A stretch of 64,000 nucleotides of DNA from GCA-2720865 sp047630275 (lineage in GTDB: Bacteria > Bdellovibrionota > Bacteriovoracia > Bacteriovoracales > Bacteriovoracaceae). The stretch's first letter is position 1, and each line of letters begins with the position of its first letter. The position numbers and the translations under genes are program-made. Of this stretch, positions 44,440 through 53,388 are shown one piece after another. The notes under the pieces are model-generated. The model did not search any database, was not told the DNA's origin, and saw only the letters and a list, made by a program, of their open reading frames with translations. The stretch spans positions 310,001 through 374,000 of the forward strand of contig JBLHVN010000002.1 in NCBI GenBank assembly GCA_047630275.1. The letters are read 5' to 3'.

Positions 44440-44862
44440 TTAGACTTTATTCTTTAAACTCATGTTCCCGATTGTTAATAAAGTATCTTCTTCTCGCATA
44501 AGATAAAGAGCATAGATAGCCGCTAACATAGGCCAAGCCGCGAAGAATAAAAGCTTTCCTTGGCTCCATGGATTAAGATACATCTCGTAGCTGCTGAAGG
44601 TTGAAATTGTATGCATCAATAAGATCGCTCCGTAAGTTAACCTCTTCTTAAAACCTAAGATGAAGCCTAAGACTAGGGCTAATTGCAAGGCTCCTAAAGT
44701 ATAGGAAAAAGCTGAGCTTAACCCTTCAATAAGATAAAATTTTTGAAAGACCTTTCCTGTATGGACAGGGTTAAGGAATTTATCCACGGTCCAAACAAAC
44801 ATAACGATAAAGACTCCATACCTCAAAGCGAGAAGGGATTTTTGTAGATTGTTCTCTTTCAT
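44440..44862 (-). CDS. DoxX-like membrane protein
   Basis: A protein of 140 residues with four spans: ALRYGVFIVMFVWTVDKFLN, GALQLALVLGFILGFKK, the HTISTFSSYEMYLNPW loop and a last span. It resembles small DoxX/DUF-type quinone-linked membrane proteins. It lies directly downstream of a TetR gene with a 19-nt gap, so it is likely repressed by it. Confidence 0.65.
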   Translation of the reverse strand: MKENNLQKSLLALRYGVFIVMFVWTVDKFLNPVHTGKVFQKFYLIEGLSSAFSYTLGALQLALVLGFILGFKKRLTYGAILLMHTISTFSSYEMYLNPWSQGKLLFFAAWPMLAAIYALYLMREEDTLLTIGNMSLKNKV

Positions 44863-44881
44863 TTAATAACTCCTTTAAGGG

Positions 44882-45475
44882 TTAATTCTCTATTGATTTA
44901 ATAAACTTTAAGAATGTTTTGATGGTATTTTTCATCTTAGCTTTTCCATTATGATTTCGGGCCTGCACTCTAAGGCCTTGCTGCAAAGTCATATAGAAGT
45001 CTGTTAACTCTTCTGATGAGTAACCTTTTAAGATCTTCTCGCTTTTAATATAGTAAGAGAAGAATTTCAGATTCGCCTTCCTAACCTTTTCAAACAAAGT
45101 AGTAACTTCACTATGTAAACTAGCGTTATTAGAGTTCAACTCAACAATTGAATTTGTAAGAAAACAGCCACAACTTAAATGCTCCTCATCTAGTGATAGA
45201 AAAGAGTCCTTGAATATTTTTTCAAGACAAGTTGAGAGCTTAAGATCAGTATTTAAATAACCCAACATTTTTTTTATTGATCTCTCTACATAAAAATTAA
45301 TTGATCTTGTGAACAAAACTTCTTTGTTTCCAAAAGCATTATAGAGGCTTGTTTTAGTTAAACCTGTTATATTAGATAGTTGATCGACTTTAGTCGCAGA
45401 GTAACCATGCTTCCAAAAATGAAAGGCCATCTGGTCTAAGACTACTTCTTCATCGAACTGTCTTTTATTACCCAT
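44882..45475 (-). CDS. TetR family transcriptional regulator
   Basis: A protein of 197 residues from the ATG at 45475 (MGNKRQFDEE); the longer frame from 45556 would place coding sequence over a twin-palindrome operator. The HTH reads GYSATKVDQLSNITGLTKTSLYNAFGNKEVLF, close to AcrR/YcdC types, with a helical C-terminal half holding a CGC pair. It probably binds the two palindromes at 45507-45555 and controls itself, the downstream DoxX-like gene and the divergent gene. Confidence 0.88.
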   Translation of the reverse strand: MGNKRQFDEEVVLDQMAFHFWKHGYSATKVDQLSNITGLTKTSLYNAFGNKEVLFTRSINFYVERSIKKMLGYLNTDLKLSTCLEKIFKDSFLSLDEEHLSCGCFLTNSIVELNSNNASLHSEVTTLFEKVRKANLKFFSYYIKSEKILKGYSSEELTDFYMTLQQGLRVQARNHNGKAKMKNTIKTFLKFIKSIEN

Positions 45476-45506
45476 GGGAACTCTCCAGTTTTTTACTTGC
45501 TCAAAT

Positions 45507-45522
45507 TGTACTATCTGGTACA
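45507..45522. promoter_or_regulatory. TetR operator half-site pair 1 (imperfect palindrome)
   Basis: TGTACTATCTGGTACA: ends match TGTAC...GTACA and the 16-bp palindrome has one mismatched pair outside its centre. It lies 32 bp upstream of the TetR start. Confidence 0.7.
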
Positions 45523-45539
45523 TTTCGAAACAAGCATAA

Positions 45540-45555
45540 TGTACTAAATAGTACA
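45540..45555. promoter_or_regulatory. TetR operator site 2 (near-perfect palindrome)
   Basis: TGTACTAAATAGTACA: TGTACTA and TAGTACA are exact inverted repeats around AA. Its centre is 33 bp (three helical turns) from site 1, and it sits between divergent genes, as expected for a shared TetR operator. Confidence 0.75.
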
Positions 45556-45605
45556 AAAAAATAGATTAACAGAATACTTTCAAATAGTTAGAGGTTGTAA
45601 TAAAG

Positions 45606-46025
45606 ATGTTCCTAAAGATAACTCAGTTCTTAAATGCTTTTTTTCTTATTAGGTTTTCAGTTTCTAAGCTCTTTGCCTGGCCCGTCTCTGTCGAGGCCTT
45701 TATTGAAATGTCTAGGCCTATAGGTATCGACCCTACTTTTTTTCGACTTTTTACAGGAGTCTTAATTACAATAGTTTCCTTAAGCTATTTCTCTGGATTC
45801 TTATTGCTCATTAATGAAAAAACCAAACCAAGCCTAAAAAATATCCGTTTTATTCAGTTCTCAAATATCTTAGGCTTCGGGGTATTAACAGGGGCTCTTT
45901 TGGCAGAATTCTTTCTTAGGCAAGAACCTAAGTGGCCCCTGGTTTTTATAGCGGGTTTTATAGTTTCAACCTCTTTATTAAATTTAAATACGCTCAAAAT
46001 AAAGAGTCAAACTCTATCGACTTAA
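45606..46025 (+). CDS. DoxX-like small membrane protein
   Basis: A protein of 139 residues with four spans, beginning with FLIRFSVSKLFAWPVSVEAFIEM, a typical DoxX-like N-terminus, followed by DPTFFRLFTGVLITIVSLSYFSG. It is divergent from the TetR gene, facing the twin palindromes. It ends in a charged tail. The biochemical role is unknown. Confidence 0.65.
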   Translation: MFLKITQFLNAFFLIRFSVSKLFAWPVSVEAFIEMSRPIGIDPTFFRLFTGVLITIVSLSYFSGFLLLINEKTKPSLKNIRFIQFSNILGFGVLTGALLAEFFLRQEPKWPLVFIAGFIVSTSLLNLNTLKIKSQTLST

Positions 46026-46066
46026 TATGACGAACGAATTCTAGAAGGTTTCATTATCTATTGCTT

Positions 46067-47416
46067 TTAAATTGATTTATTACTCAAGAACCTTCCAAAG
46101 GATTTCATAACGTGAGCATGAATAGGCGCTTGCGTATACTTATAGACATACCAAGGCAGAGAAGGAATGAATTCATTGATTGAGGCTAAGGTAAACTCTC
46201 CATTAGCGACTCTTCTAAACTCTAGCCAACCAGTATTTGAGGTATGAGATAGTATTCCACCAATAATATGAAATTTTTCTCTGTCTAAATTAGAAGAGTC
46301 TTCAACATGTTCAAGTTTTAAAAGCGGCTTTGGTATTCCAAAAGCGAAAAAAGAAATGACCTTTCCTTCAGTTTTAGCCATTAACAAAGACTTCATATAG
46401 CGGGGTAACCACTTTATATAGGAATCACTAATGTACTTGCTCGTAAGACTTTGGGTGTTTTCTAATCTCTGGATAGACCTTACAGTGTTATCGGAAAAGG
46501 TTCCTTTATTTTTCTTCTTTTTGATCTTTTTTGTAGATATCTTTTTAAGCATTTCTTTGTATGTGCGGTACTTTATATAAGGCTCTATTAAAGGGTTAAC
46601 TTCAGGGAAAGGTAGATCACAAGTCAGGCTATCAATAAGAGGAGAGACTAGTTCATAGTCCGTTTCACCAAATATTTTCACCCAAAGCTTTGAAAAAGCC
46701 GTTGAGTTTATGGGCAACGGAATGAATAACTTCTTTTTTCCAAAGTAATTTGTAGTTTCAAGAATAAGATCTTTATAAGTAAGACTCTCCCCATTGACGA
46801 CATCTATTGTTTTATTCTCAAAGTCCTTGTTACCAATACTTCCTATAATGATATTAACAAGATCATCAATAAAGAACGCCTGAGTATTGCTTTGGGTCCA
46901 TTTTGGTAAAATCATACCTGGCAAATTGAAGACCAAGTTCTTTAGGATTTCAAAAGAAGATCCCCCATCTCCAACGATCATGCCGGCCCTCAAGATAGTT
47001 AGAGGTATTTCAGTCGCTTTTAAAACTCTTTCAACTTCTAAGCGGCTCATCAAGTGCTTGCTGACGTTTGCCTCAGGTAATAATCCTCCTAAGTAAATAA
47101 TTTGTTTTACACCAGCTCTTTTACAAGCTCTTGCAAAATTATCAGCAATCAATAAGTCAGCATCTTTAAAGTCCCCCTGAAATAAACGCGTAGAGGGCAT
47201 CATTGAGTGCACCAAGTAGATAGCAATATCAGTTCCGACTAAAGACTCTTCAGTGCTTTTAAATGAAAATAAATCCGTCTTCATCCAAGTCAAGTTTGCT
47301 TGATCAGAATCTTTATCACCTCTACTTAATCCCCTGATATTAAAATCAAGACTGATATTCTTTAATAGATGCCTTCCTACGTAGCCTGAAGCACCTGCGA
47401 TGGTTATATTGGTCAT
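46067..47416 (-). CDS. NAD(P)-binding SDR/epimerase-type protein with extended C-terminus
   Basis: A protein of 449 residues. The N-terminal ITIAGASGYVGRHLL is the Rossmann GxxGxxG motif, with VGTDIAIYLVHSMM, an atypical active-site region and LTILRAGMIVGDGG following. The last 150 residues form a separate domain (FHIIGGILSHTSNTGWLEFR) resembling the DUF2867 tail seen on such proteins. The substrate is unknown. It is the first gene leftward from 47.4 kb. Confidence 0.8.
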   Translation of the reverse strand: MTNITIAGASGYVGRHLLKNISLDFNIRGLSRGDKDSDQANLTWMKTDLFSFKSTEESLVGTDIAIYLVHSMMPSTRLFQGDFKDADLLIADNFARACKRAGVKQIIYLGGLLPEANVSKHLMSRLEVERVLKATEIPLTILRAGMIVGDGGSSFEILKNLVFNLPGMILPKWTQSNTQAFFIDDLVNIIIGSIGNKDFENKTIDVVNGESLTYKDLILETTNYFGKKKLFIPLPINSTAFSKLWVKIFGETDYELVSPLIDSLTCDLPFPEVNPLIEPYIKYRTYKEMLKKISTKKIKKKKNKGTFSDNTVRSIQRLENTQSLTSKYISDSYIKWLPRYMKSLLMAKTEGKVISFFAFGIPKPLLKLEHVEDSSNLDREKFHIIGGILSHTSNTGWLEFRRVANGEFTLASINEFIPSLPWYVYKYTQAPIHAHVMKSFGRFLSNKSI

Positions 47417-47578
47417 ATTGATTCCTTTCTTTATTAGAATAGTACACCAAATTTCTTTAATTTACCCAGTGTCTAAGACCTGTCTATTGCATCAATATAG
47501 CTGTCTGTTATGATGTGAAAGGCGACAAAAAAACTGTTTAAGCCACCTATCCTCTTTAATGACTCCTAAGGATTAATC

Positions 47579-47755
47579 ATGTTTGGAATATTTAAAAAAG
47601 ATCCTCTTAAAAAACTTGAAGAAGCCTACCGCTTAAAAATGGAAGAGGCCCTTGCCGCTCAAAGAAAGGGAGATATTGAAAGATTTAGTGAGTTATCTTC
47701 TGAAGCTGATCTCATCGATAAAGAGATGAATGCCTTAAGTGATAGTACTAAATAA
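47579..47755 (+). CDS. DUF6435 family small protein
   Basis: A protein of 58 residues with AAGGA seven bases before the ATG. MFGIFKKDPLKKLEEAYRLK and AQRKGDIERFSELSSEA are the hallmark of the DUF6435 family, a short helical protein of unknown role. It is too short for common length cut-offs but well supported. Confidence 0.85.
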   Translation: MFGIFKKDPLKKLEEAYRLKMEEALAAQRKGDIERFSELSSEADLIDKEMNALSDSTK

Positions 47756-47758
47756 GCA

Positions 47759-48310
47759 CTAGGTAGACTTCAACTTATTCCAATTTTCTTTTGTTAGTTC
47801 CCAAAGTTCATGCTCTTTATAATCAGGATTAACAAACTTAGCTGGTCTATTTTCTAGGTATGTTGCTCCCGTCTTTTCTTTAATCCTACGTGAACGCTGA
47901 TTTCCAACCGCATTAGCAAAGATCAATCTTTCAAAGCCAAGTTCATTAAAAGCGTAGTCCATAACTGGATTAACCGCTTCAGTCATATATCCTTTCCCCC
48001 AGCATTTCTCAGCCAGCCAAAAACCTCTATGCTCAGGACAACCCTCTCGCCACAGATCAACGCAGCCGATAACCTCATCGCGCTTATCTTTTTCAAAGAT
48101 CACCCAAAGCCACCTTTTAACTCCAAGCTCAGGAAGAACTAAGTCTTCTAAAAAGCTTTTCACTGATCCTTTTGGGTAAGGCCACGGAACATGATGAGAT
48201 AAATGCTGAATCACTTCGTAGTGAGCAAAGTTCTTCTCATAACTTTCGGCGTCCTCTATTAAAACACCTCGTAAGAATAACCTCTCTGTTTCAAACTCAG
48301 GCAAGTTCAT
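47759..48310 (-). CDS. GNAT family N-acetyltransferase (RimJ/RimL type)
   Basis: A protein of 183 residues. FETERLFLRGVLIEDAESYEK at the start, GFWLAEKCWGKGYMTEAVNPVMDYAF (acetyl-CoA loop) and GNQRSRRIKEKTGATYLE are the RimJ/L signature. The substrate is unknown. The gene follows the S4-domain gene without a gap, in the same operon. Confidence 0.9.
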   Translation of the reverse strand: MNLPEFETERLFLRGVLIEDAESYEKNFAHYEVIQHLSHHVPWPYPKGSVKSFLEDLVLPELGVKRWLWVIFEKDKRDEVIGCVDLWREGCPEHRGFWLAEKCWGKGYMTEAVNPVMDYAFNELGFERLIFANAVGNQRSRRIKEKTGATYLENRPAKFVNPDYKEHELWELTKENWNKLKST

Positions 48311-48529
48311 TTAAAGAATCACTTTCACTTTTTTATCACCTAGCTCGGCAACTTGCCCTTCTCTTATCTTGCATCTTTTTCTAAGCTCTAAAGCTCCGTC
48401 TACCTTCACGGCGCTCTCAGCAATCAGTGCCTTGGCCTGTCCCCCGCTTTCGCAAATACCGACAATCTTTAAAAGATCGCATAAGGCGATGAATTCTTTC
48501 CCTTTTAAACTAAACTCAATCATATCCAT
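48311..48529 (-). CDS. S4-domain RNA-binding protein (YbcJ-like)
   Basis: A protein of 72 residues that is a single S4 domain: IALCDLLKIVGICESGGQAKALIAE, then VKVDGALELRKRCKIREGQV. It matches YbcJ/YaaA-type small RNA-binding proteins. It is the first gene of a pair with the GNAT gene. Confidence 0.88.
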   Translation of the reverse strand: MDMIEFSLKGKEFIALCDLLKIVGICESGGQAKALIAESAVKVDGALELRKRCKIREGQVAELGDKKVKVIL

Positions 48530-48626
48530 TCCTATTAAGGCCCTTAGAATCTAAGCCTTTATCTCCTTAACCTATAACAATTATTTTACTCTTGCGTAAA
48601 GCTTTCTCATTAGCTAAACCACCAGA

Positions 48627-49142
48627 ATGACGAAACAGACAAAAATTGAACTAGTTCCCTACTCTCCCGCCTGGAAGAAGTACTTTGAAAAAGAAAAAGC
48701 CGGGCTTAAGAAGCTACTCAGAAGCAACCTTCTAGAAGTTCACCATATTGGTTCTACCGCCATAAGCTCAATAGCTGCCAAGCCAACTCTCGATATCCTA
48801 GTAGAAGTTCACACCTTAGATGGGATTGAGGCCTTCCAAGATGAATTCAAAAGATCAGGCCTTATTTGGCAAGATGACTTTGATATCAGCGAAAGACTCT
48901 ATTTTATAAGACTGGCCCCAGACGGAGTCACTCACCTCTCTCATATCCATATCTTTGATAAGAACTCTACCCATGTAAAGAACCACCTCGACTTTAGGGA
49001 TTACCTAAACGCCGAGCTTGAAGTGGCCAAAGAGTACGAAAAACTCAAGCTCACCCTAAACGAGCAGTTTGATGAAAGCTCAGGCATGTATATGGCGGGT
49101 AAAAACGAATTCATCGGGACCGTCCTCAAGAATATCACCTAG
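48627..49142 (+). CDS. GrpB family protein (UPF0157)
   Basis: A protein of 171 residues. ELVPYSPAWKKYFEKEK, VHHIGSTAISSIAAKPTLDILVEV (nucleotidyltransferase-like GS...DxxV) and HLSHIHIFDKNS are the GrpB/UPF0157 signature, a putative nucleotidyltransferase fold. Its function is unknown. Confidence 0.92.
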   Translation: MTKQTKIELVPYSPAWKKYFEKEKAGLKKLLRSNLLEVHHIGSTAISSIAAKPTLDILVEVHTLDGIEAFQDEFKRSGLIWQDDFDISERLYFIRLAPDGVTHLSHIHIFDKNSTHVKNHLDFRDYLNAELEVAKEYEKLKLTLNEQFDESSGMYMAGKNEFIGTVLKNIT

Positions 49143-49153
49143 GTACCCACTAA

Positions 49154-49180
49154 GGTACCTAGTTACTTGCTCATTTAAAA
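49154..49180 (+). repeat. Dispersed repeat A, copy 3
   Basis: GGTACCTAGTTACTTGCTCA followed by TTTAAAA, preceded 12 bp earlier by an extra GGTACC (49142). It lies after the GrpB gene. The rest of this 250-bp gap up to 49398 has no gene I can support. Confidence 0.65.
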
Positions 49181-49398
49181 TAATACTAAATTTTCCTTAC
49201 TAGTGGTTAAATGCTTCAGGATTATTTCATATAAGAAGCCAGTACATGCCCGCAATCCCCTAAAAACATTAGCTTTACATCAAGTAAACGAAAACTTCCC
49301 GAAATTCATTTTTGCTAAGGAAAAAAAATAAATCCTCCCCTATAACTTGGTCATCGAAACAACGGCACTTATGCCAACCTAACTTTATTGGAGTTTAT

Positions 49399-49722
49399 AT
49401 GAAAAAATTTATCGCATTAGCAGCAGCAGTCCTTTCTCTTTCTTCTTTCGCTGGAAACTTAGACAAAACTGAAGTCGTTTGGCTTAAAGGTGAAACTGCT
49501 CAGGGTGTTTACGCTAAAGCTCAAGCTATGGTTAAAGAAATCAACGGCGACACTTGGGGAAGAACTCGTTTTTCTTACCTAAGCCAATGTAACCCTACTC
49601 ACGGTGACTTCGAAGATAGCTTCTCTTTTGGAAGAAAGGCCTATACTTCATCTAGCAGAGTAACATTTAACCATGTGACTGGTGTTTACGGAGTAACTGT
49701 CATCGTTCGTTGTGATGACTAA
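49399..49722 (+). CDS. Exported protein of unknown function
   Basis: A protein of 107 residues from the ATG at 49399 (GGAG seven bases upstream), which opens a signal peptide (MKKFIALAAAVLSLSSFA). The ORF extends to 49312 but that part lacks a site. Two Cys (SQCNPTH and VRCDD). Codon use looks clean and biased, which suggests high expression. A hairpin terminator follows. Confidence 0.8.
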   Translation: MKKFIALAAAVLSLSSFAGNLDKTEVVWLKGETAQGVYAKAQAMVKEINGDTWGRTRFSYLSQCNPTHGDFEDSFSFGRKAYTSSSRVTFNHVTGVYGVTVIVRCDD

Positions 49723-49740
49723 TTAAAAATGATTCTTTTG

Positions 49741-49766
49741 AAAAGGGCGCTTTAAGCGTCCTTTTC
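49741..49766 (+). terminator. Rho-independent terminator
   Basis: AAAAGG, G, CGCT, loop TTA, AGCG, T, CCTTTT gives a long stem with one wobble pair, followed by CTTTA. It lies 19 nt after the stop of the exported protein gene. Confidence 0.85.
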
Positions 49767-49773
49767 TTTATTT

Positions 49774-49800
49774 GGTACCTGGTTACTTGTAAATATGAAA
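49774..49800 (+). repeat. Dispersed repeat A, copy 4
   Basis: GGTACCTGGTTACTTGTAAA followed by TATGAAA, directly after the terminator of the exported protein gene. Confidence 0.7.
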
Positions 49801-49821
49801 AACATTGCTGATCTCTAACTC

Positions 49822-50304
49822 CTAAAGACAATCCTTTTCAAAATTTAGCAGCTTTGACTTTACGTCAACTCCACCGGCAAACCCGGTTAGCTTTCCTGAC
49901 GCTCCAATAACTCTGTGACAAGGAACTATGATCGACAATGGGTTCTTACCATTGGCGCCTCCTACTGCTCTAGAAGCTTTAGGATTACCTACTCTAATCG
50001 CCAATTCTTTATAACTAATGGTCTCACCATAAGGGATCTTCTTAAGCTCATTCCAGACCTTCAGTTGAAACTCAGTACCGATGGGATTAAGAGCTATAGT
50101 AAAATGCTTTCTTGTTCCTAAGAAGTACTCACGAATTTCAGCCTCCGCTTCTTTTAAGACACTATGATCCTTATCTTCAACTTCAGCCTTTACTCTCACC
50201 CTATCAGGCTTATCATCTTCCCAAAGAAGGGCTGACAGGCCTTTGTCTGATCCAATTAAGGTAAGCTCTCCAACAGGAGTCTTCATCTTCATATAACTAT
50301 TCAT
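49822..50304 (-). CDS. ogt: Methylated-DNA--protein-cysteine methyltransferase
   Basis: A protein of 160 residues. Cys129 in IIVPCHRVIG is the acceptor for the alkyl group, preceded by RAVGGANGKNPL and followed by GFAGGVDVKSKLL, the full Ogt/MGMT pattern. It removes methyl from O6-guanine, used once per molecule. It overlaps the Ada-AlkA fusion gene by 4 nt and is likely induced with it. Confidence 0.95.
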   Translation of the reverse strand: MNSYMKMKTPVGELTLIGSDKGLSALLWEDDKPDRVRVKAEVEDKDHSVLKEAEAEIREYFLGTRKHFTIALNPIGTEFQLKVWNELKKIPYGETISYKELAIRVGNPKASRAVGGANGKNPLSIIVPCHRVIGASGKLTGFAGGVDVKSKLLNFEKDCL

Positions 50305-51743
50305 GACTTACTCACCTTTATTTTTGATAATTTATTCGCGTAATGCTTCCAAAGATAAACGGCCACATAGGACCGCCAGGGTCGTACAGACTCCATATCT
50401 AAAGACTTATGCTTTTCTATGGCCCGTTTCAAGATAAGATCAGACTTAGGAAAGGCGTCCGTATCCCCTAAGCCCCTTAGCCGGATATAATCCGCCGTCC
50501 AAGGACCAAGGCCTTTAATCTTTAGCATCTTTTCACTTAATTCATCGAGATCTTGAAGAGGATTAAAATCGATCTTTTTCTTCAAGACTAACTTAGAGAA
50601 ATCCTTAATCGTCTCTCTTCTTTTTTGAGTTGTTCGAATCTTTTTCAAATTGGCCATGGAGAGAATCTTTGGCGTCGGAAAGAGTCTTACCTCCTCCTTC
50701 GTCAGGGGGTGAATAACAACTTCCCCATAAGCCTCTATCAATTCTTCAACCAAGCTGCTTGCCTGCTTTAAGGAAACCAGCTGCCCTAAGATGGTACAGA
50801 TTGATTGCTCAAAGGGATCCCAGCCCCTAGCAATACGAAGCCCGGGGTATTTCTCCCAAAGCATTTTGAGGCCCTTATCTTTTTCAAAACAATTAGCGAT
50901 TATAATAGGATCAGAATCAAGATCAAACATCTGCCTCAATTTTTGTGTGATTGATAATAAGCTGGCCGTATCTTCAGTGACTACCTGAAAATCAAGCTGA
51001 GACTTAGCTTCATTATTCACAACCTTAATAAAGCCTATATCGAGAGAAGTTCTAAAAACCCTTTCATAAGAGAAGTCAGTAATCTTCTCAACACCAGCAA
51101 TCCTGTGAATAGCATAGAACTTTAAGACCTCTTCCCAATTAAAAGGCGGCCGATAGGATAAAGAAAAGGTAATTCCAATATTATCTTCTTTTGGCCTAAG
51201 CTTTCTAAACTCACTAGGGCTCTTGTGAAACCTTTTCTTAAAGGCATCATTAAATCTTCGTATAGAAGTAAATCCCGCCGTCATAGCAATAGTTGTCACC
51301 TTTAAATTTGATTCAGAGATCAACTTTCTTGAAAAGTTCAAACGGTTATTATTGGCAATTTGCTTTGGGGTTTGCCCAACCTCTTCTTTAAAGAGCCGCC
51401 TCAAATGCCGAGCCGTCATGCCAAACTTTAAAGCAAACTCATCCTCAGAAGTTTCAAAGTACCCATCCATTGAGATTACTCTGAGGGCCCTTTGAACAAC
51501 GGCAGACTTGCCATACCAACCTGGAGAAAAAGGAGCGCACTCAGGACGGCACCTCATGCATGGTCTAAACCCCGCACCCTCAGCTTCGTTAGCATTTAAA
51601 TAGAACTCGATATTCTTTCTTAGGGGCCTAGCCGGACAGATGGGACGACAGTAGATTCCCGTCGTCTTTACCCCTATAAAAAACTTTCCATCAAACCTAT
51701 AGTCTCGTGACAGCATGGCCTGATAGTAGATATCCTCTTCCAT
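50301..51743 (-). CDS. Ada-type regulator fused to AlkA 3-methyladenine glycosylase
   Basis: A protein of 480 residues in the order Ada zinc domain (Cys32, 36, 62, 65 in TGIYCRPICPARPL and RPCMRCRPEC), AraC helix-turn-helix (about 85-185), AlkA N-terminal domain (about 190-285) and HhH-GPD glycosylase (about 300-475), with KGLGPWTADYIRLR as the hairpin and a catalytic Asp in AFPKSDLILKRA. It senses phosphotriester damage by methylating a Cys, then activates repair genes, and removes alkylated bases itself. The fusion of regulator and glycosylase is known in some bacteria. Confidence 0.92.
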   Translation of the reverse strand: MEEDIYYQAMLSRDYRFDGKFFIGVKTTGIYCRPICPARPLRKNIEFYLNANEAEGAGFRPCMRCRPECAPFSPGWYGKSAVVQRALRVISMDGYFETSEDEFALKFGMTARHLRRLFKEEVGQTPKQIANNNRLNFSRKLISESNLKVTTIAMTAGFTSIRRFNDAFKKRFHKSPSEFRKLRPKEDNIGITFSLSYRPPFNWEEVLKFYAIHRIAGVEKITDFSYERVFRTSLDIGFIKVVNNEAKSQLDFQVVTEDTASLLSITQKLRQMFDLDSDPIIIANCFEKDKGLKMLWEKYPGLRIARGWDPFEQSICTILGQLVSLKQASSLVEELIEAYGEVVIHPLTKEEVRLFPTPKILSMANLKKIRTTQKRRETIKDFSKLVLKKKIDFNPLQDLDELSEKMLKIKGLGPWTADYIRLRGLGDTDAFPKSDLILKRAIEKHKSLDMESVRPWRSYVAVYLWKHYANKLSKIKVSKS

Positions 51744-51812
51744 AAAAAAGAGATTATCTTAGATCTTGCCTTCATACTAGCCATTTTCGGACATAGTCGA
51801 ATTTCACTCTAA

Positions 51813-52367
51813 TTAATAGTATTCCTTAAATTCAGATCTAAAGGTCTTAGACTTAATAATGGTTGGGTATGACTTCTCCCCCGGATAATTCACGCTCAAC
51901 ATCTTACGATTAAAACTCAAGATCACACCAATGATCCCTAATCCCTTATTGAACTCAAAGTCAGACTCACTAGGGCGTGGTCCACCAGATTTCTTAGGAT
52001 GTGTATGTATAGAGAAGATGGTCTGACTAGGAAGATATCCATCCCAATCAAAGCCCCCAGGAACTCGCAATTCTTCTTCCCAGAAATGACATGAATAAGT
52101 ATTATCATCAGCCTTAATAACCCAAACCGCTGATTCTAAGCCTCTGCCTTTACGGTCATGCTTCTTAGCTTCACTGACTAACCTTTCCATACAATTGGCC
52201 ATACTCGGATGCAGGATGATCTCTTTAAGATCTTCAGGGGCTAATTCCTTAGCCGCCTCTCTAGCGTGGCTCAAGGCCTCGGCATCAATCTCAAAGCTAT
52301 CAGCGAGGACGCCTTGTCCTAAGATTAAAGAGATCATAAAGAGGAAATTTCGGCATTTAGTTAGCAT
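51813..52367 (-). CDS. Exported JAMM/MPN-type metallopeptidase-like protein
   Basis: A protein of 184 residues with a signal peptide (about 1-22, ...GQGVLA). FSIHTHPKKSGGPRPSESDF holds His121, His123, Ser133 and Asp136, the HxHP...SxxD JAMM motif, with a candidate Glu near 78-98. JAMM proteins are zinc isopeptidases in ubiquitin-like systems, phage tails and toxins; here it would act outside the cytoplasm. No ubiquitin-like partner is visible. Confidence 0.65.
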   Translation of the reverse strand: MLTKCRNFLFMISLILGQGVLADSFEIDAEALSHAREAAKELAPEDLKEIILHPSMANCMERLVSEAKKHDRKGRGLESAVWVIKADDNTYSCHFWEEELRVPGGFDWDGYLPSQTIFSIHTHPKKSGGPRPSESDFEFNKGLGIIGVILSFNRKMLSVNYPGEKSYPTIIKSKTFRSEFKEYY

Positions 52368-52464
52368 GAAGCATCTATAGCAGATTGGCAGTTCTAGCGG
52401 TTACTTATGGTAGAAATATGAATTTTTTTTAGACTTTTTAGAAGTAAATTCGACTTAGTTGTCC

Positions 52465-53340
52465 TTAGTAAACCCACTGAGCAAAGTCATCAAACAATAG
52501 GGCACGATTTTTATGCTGGGAGGTGTTTTCGAACTTGTAGATTCCAAAACCGATATAGGGTCCAACTTCATCATTGAATCCAATGGCAATATTCTGTTCA
52601 TCGACCTTTATTTGATCATCTATCCAAATCCGTAAAGCCCCAGATCCATCAGGTCCCCAGTTAATATCAAAAATGAATTGAACCCATTTGTCTTTTGGGG
52701 TGGTACCAAGATCAACTGATTTACGATTCCATTTTCTAAACCTCGGTGGAGTCATCTTTCGTTCATCATATAACCAAGAAACAGTGAGCTTATCTAATCT
52801 GTTATCTAAAGCTAACGGAGGATTCCTCATGGCCTCGTTCTTATCAGGATGTCCATGCCATTGAACTATTATCTCAGACCTATTATCTGAGAGCATAGAA
52901 TTTGATGGGAAATAAACACGGAATGACCAAACTTCTTTTTGCCGACTATTGGCACCAAAATTCCCATATAAATGAGCCTTCTTCTGTGTGTTGGTATCAT
53001 ACTGGCGACCAGCATTTTTCTTCCAAACGAATCTCATCACTTTGTTATCTTTGTTTTTAGGATCACCGATTACCTTGCCAGCTTCCTTACTCTGCATTTG
53101 AGAATAACGCCATTTCTTAGCTTTTGATGATTTGTTCTCTAAAGAGCCTTTACCGTGCTCTGCATTCCACCCTTGTTCAAAGTCATAAGACCAGGCAGGA
53201 GCTTTGCTCATCACTTTCTTGATATCAACAGGTTCTTTTGCAGATAAGCGATTTTTTCCCAAGTCCTTCTTTTCGGAAGAATTACACGAGGAAAATGGCA
53301 CCCCTAGGGCAAAGAGAAATATAAAGAATACTTTTTTCAT
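52465..53340 (-). CDS. Polysaccharide-lyase-like lipoprotein or exported protein
   Basis: A protein of 291 residues from the ATG at 53340, beginning MKKVFFIFLFALGVPFSSC, a lipoprotein-type signal with Cys after SS. The body is a beta-jelly-roll of the heparin/alginate lyase type: WSYDFEQGW near 50, VWSFRVYFP, EIIVQWHGHPD, VQFIFDINWGPDGSG and WIDDQIKVDE. Its substrate is probably a polyuronide (inference). The longer frame from 53382 lacks a signal at its start. Confidence 0.75.
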   Translation of the reverse strand: MKKVFFIFLFALGVPFSSCNSSEKKDLGKNRLSAKEPVDIKKVMSKAPAWSYDFEQGWNAEHGKGSLENKSSKAKKWRYSQMQSKEAGKVIGDPKNKDNKVMRFVWKKNAGRQYDTNTQKKAHLYGNFGANSRQKEVWSFRVYFPSNSMLSDNRSEIIVQWHGHPDKNEAMRNPPLALDNRLDKLTVSWLYDERKMTPPRFRKWNRKSVDLGTTPKDKWVQFIFDINWGPDGSGALRIWIDDQIKVDEQNIAIGFNDEVGPYIGFGIYKFENTSQHKNRALLFDDFAQWVY

Positions 53341-53388
53341 GTCTAAATCATACAGCATAATTGTCATAAGAAATGGCCTCAATCCAAA

